Assembly (NCBI RefSeq): GCF_004959855.1
Contig: NZ_SPNT01000012.1
Location: forward strand, 1 to 64,000
Direction of reading: 5' to 3'
Length of the DNA: 64,000 nucleotides
Origin: Nitratireductor sp. XY-223
GTDB taxonomy: Bacteria > Pseudomonadota > Alphaproteobacteria > Rhizobiales > Rhizobiaceae
Position numbers and translations under genes: made by a program. Below the pieces are notes generated by a model. It was not told the origin of the DNA. It searched no databases and saw nothing but the letters and a program-made list of their open reading frames with translations. This document shows, one piece after another, positions 17,172-25,020 of the stretch. Position 1 is the stretch's first letter. Each line of letters opens with the position of its first letter.

Positions 17172-18368
17172 ATGTCAGCCGGAATGTTGCGTTCGGCCGT
17201 AATACTCGGCCTTCTAGCCTGTGTCGGTCCGCTGTCGATCGACATGTACCTGCCGGCCCTGCCCTCCATCGCGGACGGGCTCGGCACGACGGTTGCATCC
17301 GTGCAGATGACGCTGACGGTGTTCTTCATCGCCTTCGGCGCGGCGCAGCTCGTCTATGGCCCGGTCGCCGACCAGGTCGGCCGCAAGCCGCCGCTTTATT
17401 TCGGTCTTGCCATCTTCATCATCGGCTCGGTCGGCTGCGCATTCGCGCCGAATATCGAAACCCTGACGGCCGCGCGCTTCGTGCAGGGACTGGGCGCGGC
17501 GGTGGTCATGGTGATCCCGCGCGCCATCATCCGGGACCTTCATACCGGCGTCCAGGCAACGCGCCTGATGGCGCTGATCATGCTGGTAATCAGCGTCTCG
17601 CCCATGTTGGCGCCGCTGGCCGGTAGCGGCATGATCCTGCTGGCCGGATGGCGGGCGATCTTCGGCCTGTTGTGTGTCGCGGCGGTGTTCAGCCTGTTGC
17701 TGACCGGGTTCATGCTGCCTGAAACGCTGAAGGCCGAGAACCGCGTCGTCTTCAACGGCCGCAGCTTCCTGCGCGGTTCGCGCACGCTGCTGACCGATCC
17801 GGAATTCATGGGCCTGACCTTTATCGGCGGCTTCGGCATGGCCAGCTTCTTCGTCTTCATCGCCAGCGCCTCCTTCGTCTATACCGGCCAGTTCGGCCTG
17901 ACGCCCACGGGCTTCAGCCTCGCCTTCGCCGTCAATGCGTTCGGGTTCTTTGCCGCTTCGCAGGCCGCGGCGGGACTGGGGCGGCGCATCGGCATGGGCC
18001 GCATGGTCTCCTACGCGGTCGCCGGGTTTGCTTTGTTTGCCCTGATCCTGCTGGCGATCGCGCTCGCCGGCCACGCGACGCTGTTCGTCATTATCGGCCT
18101 GCTGTTCGCCGCCAATGCATGCCTTGGCCTCGTCATCCCGACGACCATGGTCCTGGCGCTTGAAAATCACGGCGACATCGCCGGTCTCGCCTCGTCGCTG
18201 GGCGGAACGCTGCAGATGGTGGCCGGCGGTGCGATGATCGCCGTGGCCAGCCCCTTCTTCGACGGCACGGCAACCCCGATGATCGCCGCGATCGCCCTGT
18301 GCGCGATTGCCGCGCTCATTCTGTCATTCGTGACCGCGGCGAAGGTTTCCGCGCATCAGCCCGGGTAA
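17172..18368 (+). CDS. Bcr/CflA-type drug-resistance MFS transporter
   Basis: This 398-residue, 12-helix major-facilitator protein has the DHA1 Bcr/CflA signature LSIDMYLPALPSIADGLGTTVASVQMTLTVFF at the N-terminus and YGPVADQVGRKPPL after helix 2. FVQGLGAAVVMVIPRAIIRD follows in helix 4. Proton-driven efflux of small toxic compounds is the family role. The ATG at 17172, with AAAGAGA upstream, is preferred to one at 17136. It stands alone, convergent with a small membrane protein gene. Confidence 0.88.
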   Translation: MSAGMLRSAVILGLLACVGPLSIDMYLPALPSIADGLGTTVASVQMTLTVFFIAFGAAQLVYGPVADQVGRKPPLYFGLAIFIIGSVGCAFAPNIETLTAARFVQGLGAAVVMVIPRAIIRDLHTGVQATRLMALIMLVISVSPMLAPLAGSGMILLAGWRAIFGLLCVAAVFSLLLTGFMLPETLKAENRVVFNGRSFLRGSRTLLTDPEFMGLTFIGGFGMASFFVFIASASFVYTGQFGLTPTGFSLAFAVNAFGFFAASQAAAGLGRRIGMGRMVSYAVAGFALFALILLAIALAGHATLFVIIGLLFAANACLGLVIPTTMVLALENHGDIAGLASSLGGTLQMVAGGAMIAVASPFFDGTATPMIAAIALCAIAALILSFVTAAKVSAHQPG

Positions 18369-18383
18369 TCCGGCCGTATTCCC

Positions 18384-18608
18384 TCAAACGGTGTCGGTGG
18401 GCTCGTCCCGCCGGCGCTGATAGCGCGCGCGCAGCCAGAAGATGGCGAAGAAGCCGAGAATGAAAAGGGTCGCGACGCCGTAGCCGAGCCAGGGCGAGAT
18501 GTCGCCCAGCGTCAGCACGATCCTCGGCATGGCAAGAAAGCCGGCTGCGACGGCCACGAGAATGATCGCCGCCGCGATGGCAGATGATTTTGCGTTGCTG
18601 CCGGACAT
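18384..18608 (-). CDS. Small two-helix membrane protein, unknown
   Basis: This 74-residue product has two hydrophobic segments (AIAAAIILVAVAAGFLAM and LGYGVATLFILGFFAIFWL) followed by a basic tail ARYQRRR, so the C-terminus is probably cytoplasmic. The ATG at 18608 is favoured over 18650 because a GAGGG box sits next to it and the hydrophobic segment begins there. I do not recognise a family. Confidence 0.6.
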   Translation of the reverse strand: MSGSNAKSSAIAAAIILVAVAAGFLAMPRIVLTLGDISPWLGYGVATLFILGFFAIFWLRARYQRRRDEPTDTV

Positions 18609-18718
18609 CCCTCGCACCTTTCTAGTCTTTATCCGTTCCTCTTCACACACATCGCATTGAAATAACAGTCCCGATACGCCATGAAGGACCCGGATTTCAT
18701 ATATGCGAGGTAAATTTC

Positions 18719-19915
18719 ATGCACACCGTTGCCGCCTTCGACCGCATCGGCGAGGAGAATGCCTTCGCGGTGCTCGCACGCGCCGCGGCGCTTCAGGCCG
18801 AGGGCCGCGATATCGTCAATCTGGGCATCGGCCAGCCGGATTTCAAAACGCCGCAGCATATTGTCGAAGCCGCGATTAAAGCGCTGCGCGACGGCCATCA
18901 CGGCTACACGCCCGCCAACGGCCTCGTCGAGACGCGCGAGGCGGTGGTCCGCCGCACCCTGACGACAACCGGCGTCGAGGTGTCGCCCGACAATGTCATG
19001 ATCATGCCGGGCGGCAAGCCGACCATGTTCGCCGCGATCACCATGTTCGGCGAGCCGGGCGCCGAGATCCTCTATCCCGACCCCGGCTTTCCGATCTACC
19101 GCTCGATGATCGACTATACCGGTGCGAAGGCAGTTCCGGTGCCGATCCGCGAGGAAAACAACTTCGCCTTTTCCGCCGAGGAGACGCTTGCGAAGATCAC
19201 GCCGCAGACGCGGCTCCTCATCGTCAACTCGCCGGCCAACCCGACGGGCGGCGTCACGCCGAAGGCGGAGATCGAAAAACTGGTCAGCGGTCTCGAACGG
19301 CACCCGCATGTCGCGGTCCTGTCCGACGAGATCTACGACGTCATGACCTATGACGGCGAGACGCACACGTCGCTGCTGACATTCCCCGAGATCCGCGACC
19401 GGCTGATCGTTCTCAACGGCTGGTCCAAGACCTGGGCCATGACCGGCTGGCGCATGGGCTGGTCGATCTGGCCGAACGGCCCGCAAAGTGCGCACCTTTA
19501 CGACAAGGTCAGGAAACTCGCCGTCAACTGCTGGTCCTGCGTCAACACGCCGAGCCAGTATGCCGGCATTGCCGCCATCGACGGGCCGCAGGACGATGTC
19601 GAGGCGATGCTCGAAGCCTTCGACCGCAGGCGGCGCCTGGTCACCGATCGGCTGAACGCCCTGCCCGGCGTGGGCTGCGTGACGCCCAAGGGCGCCTTCT
19701 ATGCCTTCCCAAACATCTCGGCGACGGGCTTCAAGGCCAAGGATCTCGCCACGCGCCTCCTCGAAGACGCCGGGGTCGCGTTGGTCGGCGGCCCCGATTT
19801 CGGCGATTTCGGCGAAGGTTATGTGCGCCTGTCCTGCGCCGCGTCCGAGGACCGCATCGAAACGGCCATCGAGCGCATCGGAGACTATCTGGACAAGCAT
19901 GCCGGCGGTGCATGA
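18719..19915 (+). CDS. Class I/II PLP-dependent aminotransferase
   Basis: This 398-residue fold-type I aminotransferase has NLGIGQPDFKTP near the N-terminus, NSPANPTGG, LSDEIYD and the Schiff-base region NGWSKTWAMTGWRMGW (Lys in SKTW). RLSCAASED near the C-terminus carries the Arg that binds the substrate carboxylate. It belongs to the aspartate aminotransferase-like group, whose substrate range is broad, so the amino acid is not assigned. GCGAGG lies upstream of the ATG. It is convergent with the TRAP operon that follows. Confidence 0.88.
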   Translation: MHTVAAFDRIGEENAFAVLARAAALQAEGRDIVNLGIGQPDFKTPQHIVEAAIKALRDGHHGYTPANGLVETREAVVRRTLTTTGVEVSPDNVMIMPGGKPTMFAAITMFGEPGAEILYPDPGFPIYRSMIDYTGAKAVPVPIREENNFAFSAEETLAKITPQTRLLIVNSPANPTGGVTPKAEIEKLVSGLERHPHVAVLSDEIYDVMTYDGETHTSLLTFPEIRDRLIVLNGWSKTWAMTGWRMGWSIWPNGPQSAHLYDKVRKLAVNCWSCVNTPSQYAGIAAIDGPQDDVEAMLEAFDRRRRLVTDRLNALPGVGCVTPKGAFYAFPNISATGFKAKDLATRLLEDAGVALVGGPDFGDFGEGYVRLSCAASEDRIETAIERIGDYLDKHAGGA

Positions 19916-19933
19916 TCTCACCGCCGGCATTCG

Positions 19934-21550
19934 TCAACGTGTCACGATCTCCGGTCCCATCAGCGCATAGGGCAGCATCGTCGACAGATCCGGCACATAG
20001 GTGACCAGGATCAGGAAGGCGAAGAGCACGGCGACGAACGGCAGCGCCGCCTTGACCACCTGGAGCAGGCTCATCCCGGTGATGCCGGACGTGACGAACA
20101 GGTTCAGCCCGATCGGCGGCGTGATCATGCCGATCTCCATGTTGACCACCATGATGATGCCGAGGTGAACCGGATCGACACCGAGCTCGATGGCGATCGG
20201 GAAGACCACCGGCGCGACGATCAGCAAGAGACCCGACGGCTCCATGAACTGGCCGCCGATCAAAAGCAGCACATTGACCGCGATCAGGAAGGTGAACCAG
20301 GTGAAGCCGGCGTCGAGCATGACTTCCGTGATCGCCTGCGGGATCCGCTCGCCCGTCAGCACATGGGCAAAGAGCAGCGCGTTGACGATGATGAACATCA
20401 GCATGATCGTCGTTTTCGACGCGTCGACCATCACCTTGCGGGTGTCTTCGTTGAAGAAGACCGTGAAGATGTTGCGGCCCATGAGTGCGAGGTTGCGGCC
20501 CCAGATCGGCAGGCCGGCGACGAGATGGGCGGGCACCTTGTGGATGCTCTCCTTGCCGCGCCACATGACATAGGCCGTCATGATGACCAGCGACAGGACG
20601 ACGCCGAGCTGCGCCCGGCCGGCGACAGTGACGGTGCCCGTCTCGGCGGTTGCGAAGAACGACAGGATCATCCACACGAAGAAGAAGGCGGCGCCGTAGA
20701 CCGTGCCGTTGAAGCCGACCCGCGCGCGGTCCGTATCGTCGCCCGAGACCCAGGGCGTGTCCTTCATCGGCCCCATGTCGCGATAGATGAAGAGAGCGAT
20801 GAAGAACGCATAGACGGCCGCCACCGCCGCCGCTTCCGTCGGCGTGAAGACGCCGCCGTAGATGCCGCCGAGGATGATGATGATCAGGAACAGGCCCCAG
20901 CCGGCCTCCTTGCCGCCTTCCATCAGCTCCAGGAAGCCTTTCCACGGTTCGGCCGGAAGGTTCTTGACCCGCGCCATGAAATAGATCGCGATCATCAGCA
21001 TCAGGCCGGCGACAATGCCGGGGATGACCCCCGCCAGGAACATGCGCCCAACCGAGACGTCCGTCGCGGCGGAATAGACGACCATGACGATGGACGGTGG
21101 AATGAGGATGCCGAGCGTGCCGGCATTGGCGATGACGCCGGAAGCGAATTCCTTGGTGTAGCCGACCTGCCGCATGCCGGCGATGGCAATGGTGCCGATC
21201 GCAACCACCGTCGCCGGCGAGGAACCTGAGAGCGCGGCAAAAAGCATGCACGCAAGCACGCTCGCCATGGCCAGGCCGCCGCGGAAATGACCGACCGTCG
21301 CGATGGCGAAGCGGATGATGCGCCGGGCAACGCCGCCGGTGGACATGAACGCCGAGGCCAGCACGAAGAAGGGAATCGCGAGCAACGTGTAGTTCTGCGA
21401 CGCGGTGAAAAGCTGCAGCGCCACGGAGGACATGGAGTCTTCGGAAAAAAAGGCGATCACCAGGATCGACGAGAGACCCAGCGACACCGCCACCGGCACG
21501 CCGAGAAAGAGTAGCCCCAGAACCAGGACAAAAAGAATAATCGCATCCAT
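19934..21550 (-). CDS. dctM: TRAP transporter large permease DctM, long form
   Basis: This 538-residue membrane protein is the Na+-coupled transport subunit. FALSGSSPATVVAIGTIAIAGM and GTLGILIPPSIVMVVYSAATDVSVG are DctM hallmarks, and GIIMVVNMEIGMITPPIGLNLFVTSGI closes the second half. The family norm is about 430 residues. The excess is an insert of roughly 100 residues near 245-350 that carries extra hydrophobic helices. It starts four bases after the dctQ stop and is last in the dctPQM operon, probably for C4-dicarboxylates given dctBD upstream. Confidence 0.92.
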   Translation of the reverse strand: MDAIILFVLVLGLLFLGVPVAVSLGLSSILVIAFFSEDSMSSVALQLFTASQNYTLLAIPFFVLASAFMSTGGVARRIIRFAIATVGHFRGGLAMASVLACMLFAALSGSSPATVVAIGTIAIAGMRQVGYTKEFASGVIANAGTLGILIPPSIVMVVYSAATDVSVGRMFLAGVIPGIVAGLMLMIAIYFMARVKNLPAEPWKGFLELMEGGKEAGWGLFLIIIILGGIYGGVFTPTEAAAVAAVYAFFIALFIYRDMGPMKDTPWVSGDDTDRARVGFNGTVYGAAFFFVWMILSFFATAETGTVTVAGRAQLGVVLSLVIMTAYVMWRGKESIHKVPAHLVAGLPIWGRNLALMGRNIFTVFFNEDTRKVMVDASKTTIMLMFIIVNALLFAHVLTGERIPQAITEVMLDAGFTWFTFLIAVNVLLLIGGQFMEPSGLLLIVAPVVFPIAIELGVDPVHLGIIMVVNMEIGMITPPIGLNLFVTSGITGMSLLQVVKAALPFVAVLFAFLILVTYVPDLSTMLPYALMGPEIVTR

Positions 21551-21554
21551 TGTC

Positions 21555-22235
21555 TCAGTCCTTCAGCACGTCTTTGTTTTCCGCCACAAGCTCCTCGGCT
21601 TCGTGGCTGGCGATGATCATCTTGCGCTCGCCGCGCCAGATCTCGACCATCGCCTGCAGGCTGCGGTAGGCGAAGATCGCAAGGCCGATCGGCAGGATGA
21701 GATAGGCGATCCAGCGCTGCACGCGCTCCTGCAGGCCGAAGGTCTCCTGCATCCACACGGGATAGCGCAGGTCGTCGAGACCGATGCCGATCTTGAACAT
21801 GCGCTCCCAGTAGAAGACCGCTCCGCCCTTGGTGTCCGCACCGAAGAAGTTCAGCCAGGTTGAAGAGATCAGGATCACCGCGTAGAGCACGCAGCACAGC
21901 GCGCCGGCGATTGCCACCGCCCGGAAAATGCGCTGCGGCAGCAGCGTGATGACCGCGTCAACCCCGAGATGCGAGCCGATCTTGATCCCGTAGCTCATGC
22001 CGAACAGGATCATCCAGGCAAACAGGATGCGGGTGAATTCCAGCGCTCCGCCCCATCCGGTGTTGAAACCGTAGCGGGCGATCACCTGCACGAACGAGAC
22101 GATGGTGATCATCGCGAGCAGAGTGGCGAGGACATTTTCCTCGAACCGCGTCACGGCGTCGGGCCGGACCCGCTCGATCAGATAGAGCGCGACCACGATC
22201 ACAACCATGCCGAAATAAGGCCAGTAGGCAGCCAT
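21555..22235 (-). CDS. dctQ: TRAP transporter small permease DctQ
   Basis: This protein of 226 residues has four membrane helices (AYWPYFGMVVIVVALYLI, VLATLLAMITIVSFVQVI, IFRAVAIAGALCCVLYAVILI and WIAYLILPIGLAIFAYRSL). The motif LEFTRILFAWMILFGMSYGIKIGSHLGVD is the DctQ signature. It is longer than usual because of a segment of about 45 residues between helices 3 and 4. The small subunit stabilises DctM and docks the loaded binding protein. GGGGGAGGG precedes the ATG. Confidence 0.9.
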   Translation of the reverse strand: MAAYWPYFGMVVIVVALYLIERVRPDAVTRFEENVLATLLAMITIVSFVQVIARYGFNTGWGGALEFTRILFAWMILFGMSYGIKIGSHLGVDAVITLLPQRIFRAVAIAGALCCVLYAVILISSTWLNFFGADTKGGAVFYWERMFKIGIGLDDLRYPVWMQETFGLQERVQRWIAYLILPIGLAIFAYRSLQAMVEIWRGERKMIIASHEAEELVAENKDVLKD

Positions 22236-22328
22236 TTATCCCTCCCCCGGGATGCGCATTGGGATGCGCGAATGCCCGCCGCACACGGCGGGCATTGCTT
22301 TCGTTTAAGTCAATATTTGACGCTGATG

Positions 22329-23324
22329 TCAGCTGTTGGCGTCAACCGCGGCAGCGATGACATCCTTTCCGATGTCGTCTTCGAACTGGTCCCAGACCGG
22401 CCTCATCGTCTCGACCCACTCCCGACGCTCTTCCGGTGTCAGCTGACGGATCGTGCCGCCGGCGGCGATAATGCCTTCCTTGGCCTTCTCGTTGATGGCC
22501 TCGGCCTTTGCGTTCGCCGCCGTCACCTCTTCGGCGAAGATGGTCATGAACTGCTCGCGCACATCCTGCGGCAGGCTGTCCAGCCACTCCGTCGAAGTGA
22601 TGGCGAGATAGGTCAGAAGCTGGTGGTTGGTCTCGGTGACACCGTCCTGGACCTCGAAGAACTTCTGCTTGTAGATGTTCGACCAGGTGTTCTCCTGCCC
22701 GTCCACGACGCCGGTCTGCAAGGCGCCATACACCTCCTTGAAGGCAAGCTTCTGCGCCGAGGCATCCATCGCCTCGATCATGGCCACCGCAACGTCCGAG
22801 GTCTGCACGCGGAACTTCAGGCCGTGGGCGTCGGTCGGCACCATCAGCGGCTTGTTCGCGGAGAAGTGCTTCAGGCCGTTATAGACGTAGCCGAGACCCG
22901 TATAGCCCTTGTCCTCGACAGCGCCGAGAAGCTCCTGTCCGACCGGACCCTGCGTGAACCGGTTGACCGCTTCCATGTTCGAAAACAGGAACGGCAGGTC
23001 GAAGAGGCGGTACTTCTTCGTGTAGGCCTCGAATTTCGAAAGCGACGGTGCGGCAACCTGCACGTCGCCGAGAAGCAGCGCTTCCATCACCTTGTCGTCG
23101 TCGAACAGCGTCGAGCTCGGATAGACCTCCATGCACGCCTTGCCGTTCATTTCCTTGTTGATGCGGGCGGCGATCGCGCGCGCGGCATCGCCCTTCGGAT
23201 GGCCCGAATCCGCCGTCACATGGCTGAACTTGATGACGATCTCGCCATCGTCGCAATCCGCCAGCGCCTGACCCGCCGACATCATCAAGGCAATCGCCGA
23301 TACGGCACCCAATAGTTTTTTCAT
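22329..23324 (-). CDS. dctP: TRAP transporter substrate-binding protein DctP
   Basis: This 331-residue periplasmic receptor has a Sec signal (MKKLLGAVSAIALMMSAGQALA). IVIKFSHVTADSGHPKGDAA and GLKFRVQTSDVAVAMIEAMDA are typical of DctP proteins that bind C4-dicarboxylates through the Arg of FRVQ. The ATG at 23324 has AGGAGG seven bases upstream. Transcription very likely starts at the sigma54 promoter at 23495-23510 under DctD, encoded directly upstream. The substrate is inferred from dctBD context. Confidence 0.92.
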   Translation of the reverse strand: MKKLLGAVSAIALMMSAGQALADCDDGEIVIKFSHVTADSGHPKGDAARAIAARINKEMNGKACMEVYPSSTLFDDDKVMEALLLGDVQVAAPSLSKFEAYTKKYRLFDLPFLFSNMEAVNRFTQGPVGQELLGAVEDKGYTGLGYVYNGLKHFSANKPLMVPTDAHGLKFRVQTSDVAVAMIEAMDASAQKLAFKEVYGALQTGVVDGQENTWSNIYKQKFFEVQDGVTETNHQLLTYLAITSTEWLDSLPQDVREQFMTIFAEEVTAANAKAEAINEKAKEGIIAAGGTIRQLTPEERREWVETMRPVWDQFEDDIGKDVIAAAVDANS

Positions 23325-23494
23325 GACTAACCTCCTGGAGGCGTGTTCGACACGCCCTGTTCTCCCATTGACCGGACGGGCCGGTCGACCTGCTGCCGCC
23401 ATGCGGGTTCTTTCCGCCCGCGGCAAACGAAAATCGGCAACTGTTTGGATCTTTTGCTCCTCCCATGTCGACGGTTTTCCGTCGCTCCTGTTTT

Positions 23495-23510
23495 TGCAAG
23501 CCGCGTGCCA
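23495..23510 (-). promoter_or_regulatory. Sigma54 (-24/-12) promoter of dctPQM
   Basis: Read on the minus strand the sequence is TGGCACGCGGCTTGCA. This matches the consensus TGGCACG-N4-TTGCW exactly, with the invariant GG and GC at the right spacing. Transcription should start near 23484. An RpoN promoter with a DctD-type activator gene immediately upstream is the expected arrangement for dicarboxylate uptake. Confidence 0.88.
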
Positions 23511-23534
23511 GTTTGAAAGCGGAACACGCAGTTT

Positions 23535-23551
23535 CAGAATTTCATATTCTG
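23535..23551. promoter_or_regulatory. Promoter-proximal palindrome upstream of dctP
   Basis: CAGAAT-TTCAT-ATTCTG, a perfect 6-bp inverted repeat, is centred about 59 bp upstream of the predicted transcript start. It differs in sequence from the distal GTAG/CTAC palindromes. IHF or a second regulator could bind here; function is not assigned. Confidence 0.4.
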
Positions 23552-23609
23552 TTTCAACGCGTTAAATAATCTGATCGGCACGTCTGCAAATTAAACGGAC
23601 TGACTTCAT

Positions 23610-23658
23610 GTGTAGGAATCTACCCATCACCCATTCCCGCATGGGTAGTGCCCTACCC
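23610..23658. promoter_or_regulatory. Tandem upstream activator sites, probable DctD binding
   Basis: Two related palindromes lie between the dctD stop and the dctP promoter: GTGTAG-GAAT-CTACCC (23610-23625) and GGGTAG-TGCC-CTACCC (23643-23658). Their centres are 33 bp apart, about three helical turns, and roughly 133 and 166 bp upstream of the predicted start site. That spacing suits an oligomeric sigma54 activator such as DctD. Confidence 0.7.
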
Positions 23659-23671
23659 GCCAGAGGGCGCA

Positions 23672-25015
23672 CTATTGCGCCTCATAGGAGATGCCGAGAC
23701 GCTTGATCTTGTCATAGAGCCCCTTGCGGGAAATACCGAGCGCCTCGTAGACCGGCTTCAGCGCGCCGCCATGGCGGGCAAGCTCGGCCTCGATCGCCGC
23801 CTTCTCGAAGGCCGCCACCCGCTCTGAAAGGGTCGGGTCCTGACCCTCCCCGCGCGGCGCCTCGGCGTCGAAACCGTGCCACATGCCGAGCACGAAGCGT
23901 TCGGCATAGTTGCGCAGTTCGCGCACATTTCCCGGCCAGTCATGGGCGATCAGTTCCGATTCCAGATGGTGATCGATTTCCGGGATCTCGCGGCGGTAGC
24001 GCGCCCGCGCATCCCGGGCAAGGTGAAAGAAAAGCAGCGGGATGTCGTCCTTGCGCTCGCGCAGCGGCGGGATGGTGAGCGTGATCACGTTGAGCCGGTA
24101 GTAGAGGTCGGACCGGAACGTCCCCCTCGCGCCCTCCCTTTCCAGGTCGAACTTCGTCGCCGCCACGAAACGCACGTCGAGCGGAATGATCCTGTTGGAA
24201 CCTAGCCGCTCGATGGTCCGCTGTTCGATGGCCCTTAGAAGTTTCGCCTGAAGGTCGAGCGGCATGGATTCGATCTCGTCAAGGAAGATGGTGCCGCCAT
24301 GGGCGTGCTCCAGCTTGCCGATCCGCTGCTTCTGCGCGCCGGTGAATGCACCGGATTCGTGGCCGAACAGCTCCGATTCGAAAATGTCCGCCGGCAGCGC
24401 CGCACAGTTGATGGCAACGAAGTTGCCCTTGGCGCGCGGGCCGTAGTCATGCAGGGCGCGGGCGACGACCTCCTTGCCGGCACCTGTCTCGCCGACGATG
24501 AGGACATCGGCATCCGCGTCGGCGACGGCCGCGATCTGGCCGCGCAGCCGGACGATCTGCGCCGAGCGCCCGACCAGGCGCTGCGTCAGGTCGTGTCGCT
24601 GGTCCAGCTCGTTGCGCAACGAGCGGTTCTCAAGCACCAGCCGGCGCTTTTCCAGCGCCCGTTCGATGACCGTCGACAGCCGCGACACCGGAAACGGTTT
24701 TTCGATGAAATCATAGGCTCCGCCGCGCATCGCCTCGACAGCCAGTTGAATGTCGCCGTGGCCGGTGATCAGGATGACGGGATAGGTCGCGTCGATCGCC
24801 AGCACCTTCTTCAGCAGTGTCATGCCGTCATCACCCGGCATGCGGATGTCGGTGACCATGACGCCGTAGTCGTCGCGACCGATATGGTCGAGCACGCTTT
24901 CGGCGCTGTCGTAGACGCTGACCGAAAGCCCCTCCAGTTCCAGCCCCTGTGCCAGCGCGTGGCGCAGGTCATCGTCGTCATCGACCAGATGAATTGTCGG
25001 AATGGCGCTGTCCAA
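23672..25015 (-). CDS. dctD: Sigma54-dependent response regulator DctD
   Basis: This NtrC-family regulator of 447 residues has three domains. The receiver domain has phospho-acceptor Asp in [10 protein letters not shown]. The AAA+ domain has Walker A GETGAGKE and the sigma54-contacting loop ESGAFTGA, plus [24 protein letters not shown]. The C-terminal Fis-type helix-turn-helix ends in [25 protein letters not shown] prefer a TTG start at 25015, with GGAG eight bases upstream and directly after the dctB stop; an in-frame ATG at 25057 would lie inside dctB. It should activate the dctP promoter downstream. Confidence 0.92.
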   Translation of the reverse strand: MDSAIPTIHLVDDDDDLRHALAQGLELEGLSVSVYDSAESVLDHIGRDDYGVMVTDIRMPGDDGMTLLKKVLAIDATYPVILITGHGDIQLAVEAMRGGAYDFIEKPFPVSRLSTVIERALEKRRLVLENRSLRNELDQRHDLTQRLVGRSAQIVRLRGQIAAVADADADVLIVGETGAGKEVVARALHDYGPRAKGNFVAINCAALPADIFESELFGHESGAFTGAQKQRIGKLEHAHGGTIFLDEIESMPLDLQAKLLRAIEQRTIERLGSNRIIPLDVRFVAATKFDLEREGARGTFRSDLYYRLNVITLTIPPLRERKDDIPLLFFHLARDARARYRREIPEIDHHLESELIAHDWPGNVRELRNYAERFVLGMWHGFDAEAPRGEGQDPTLSERVAAFEKAAIEAELARHGGALKPVYEALGISRKGLYDKIKRLGISYEAQ

Positions 25016-25020
25016 TCCTT

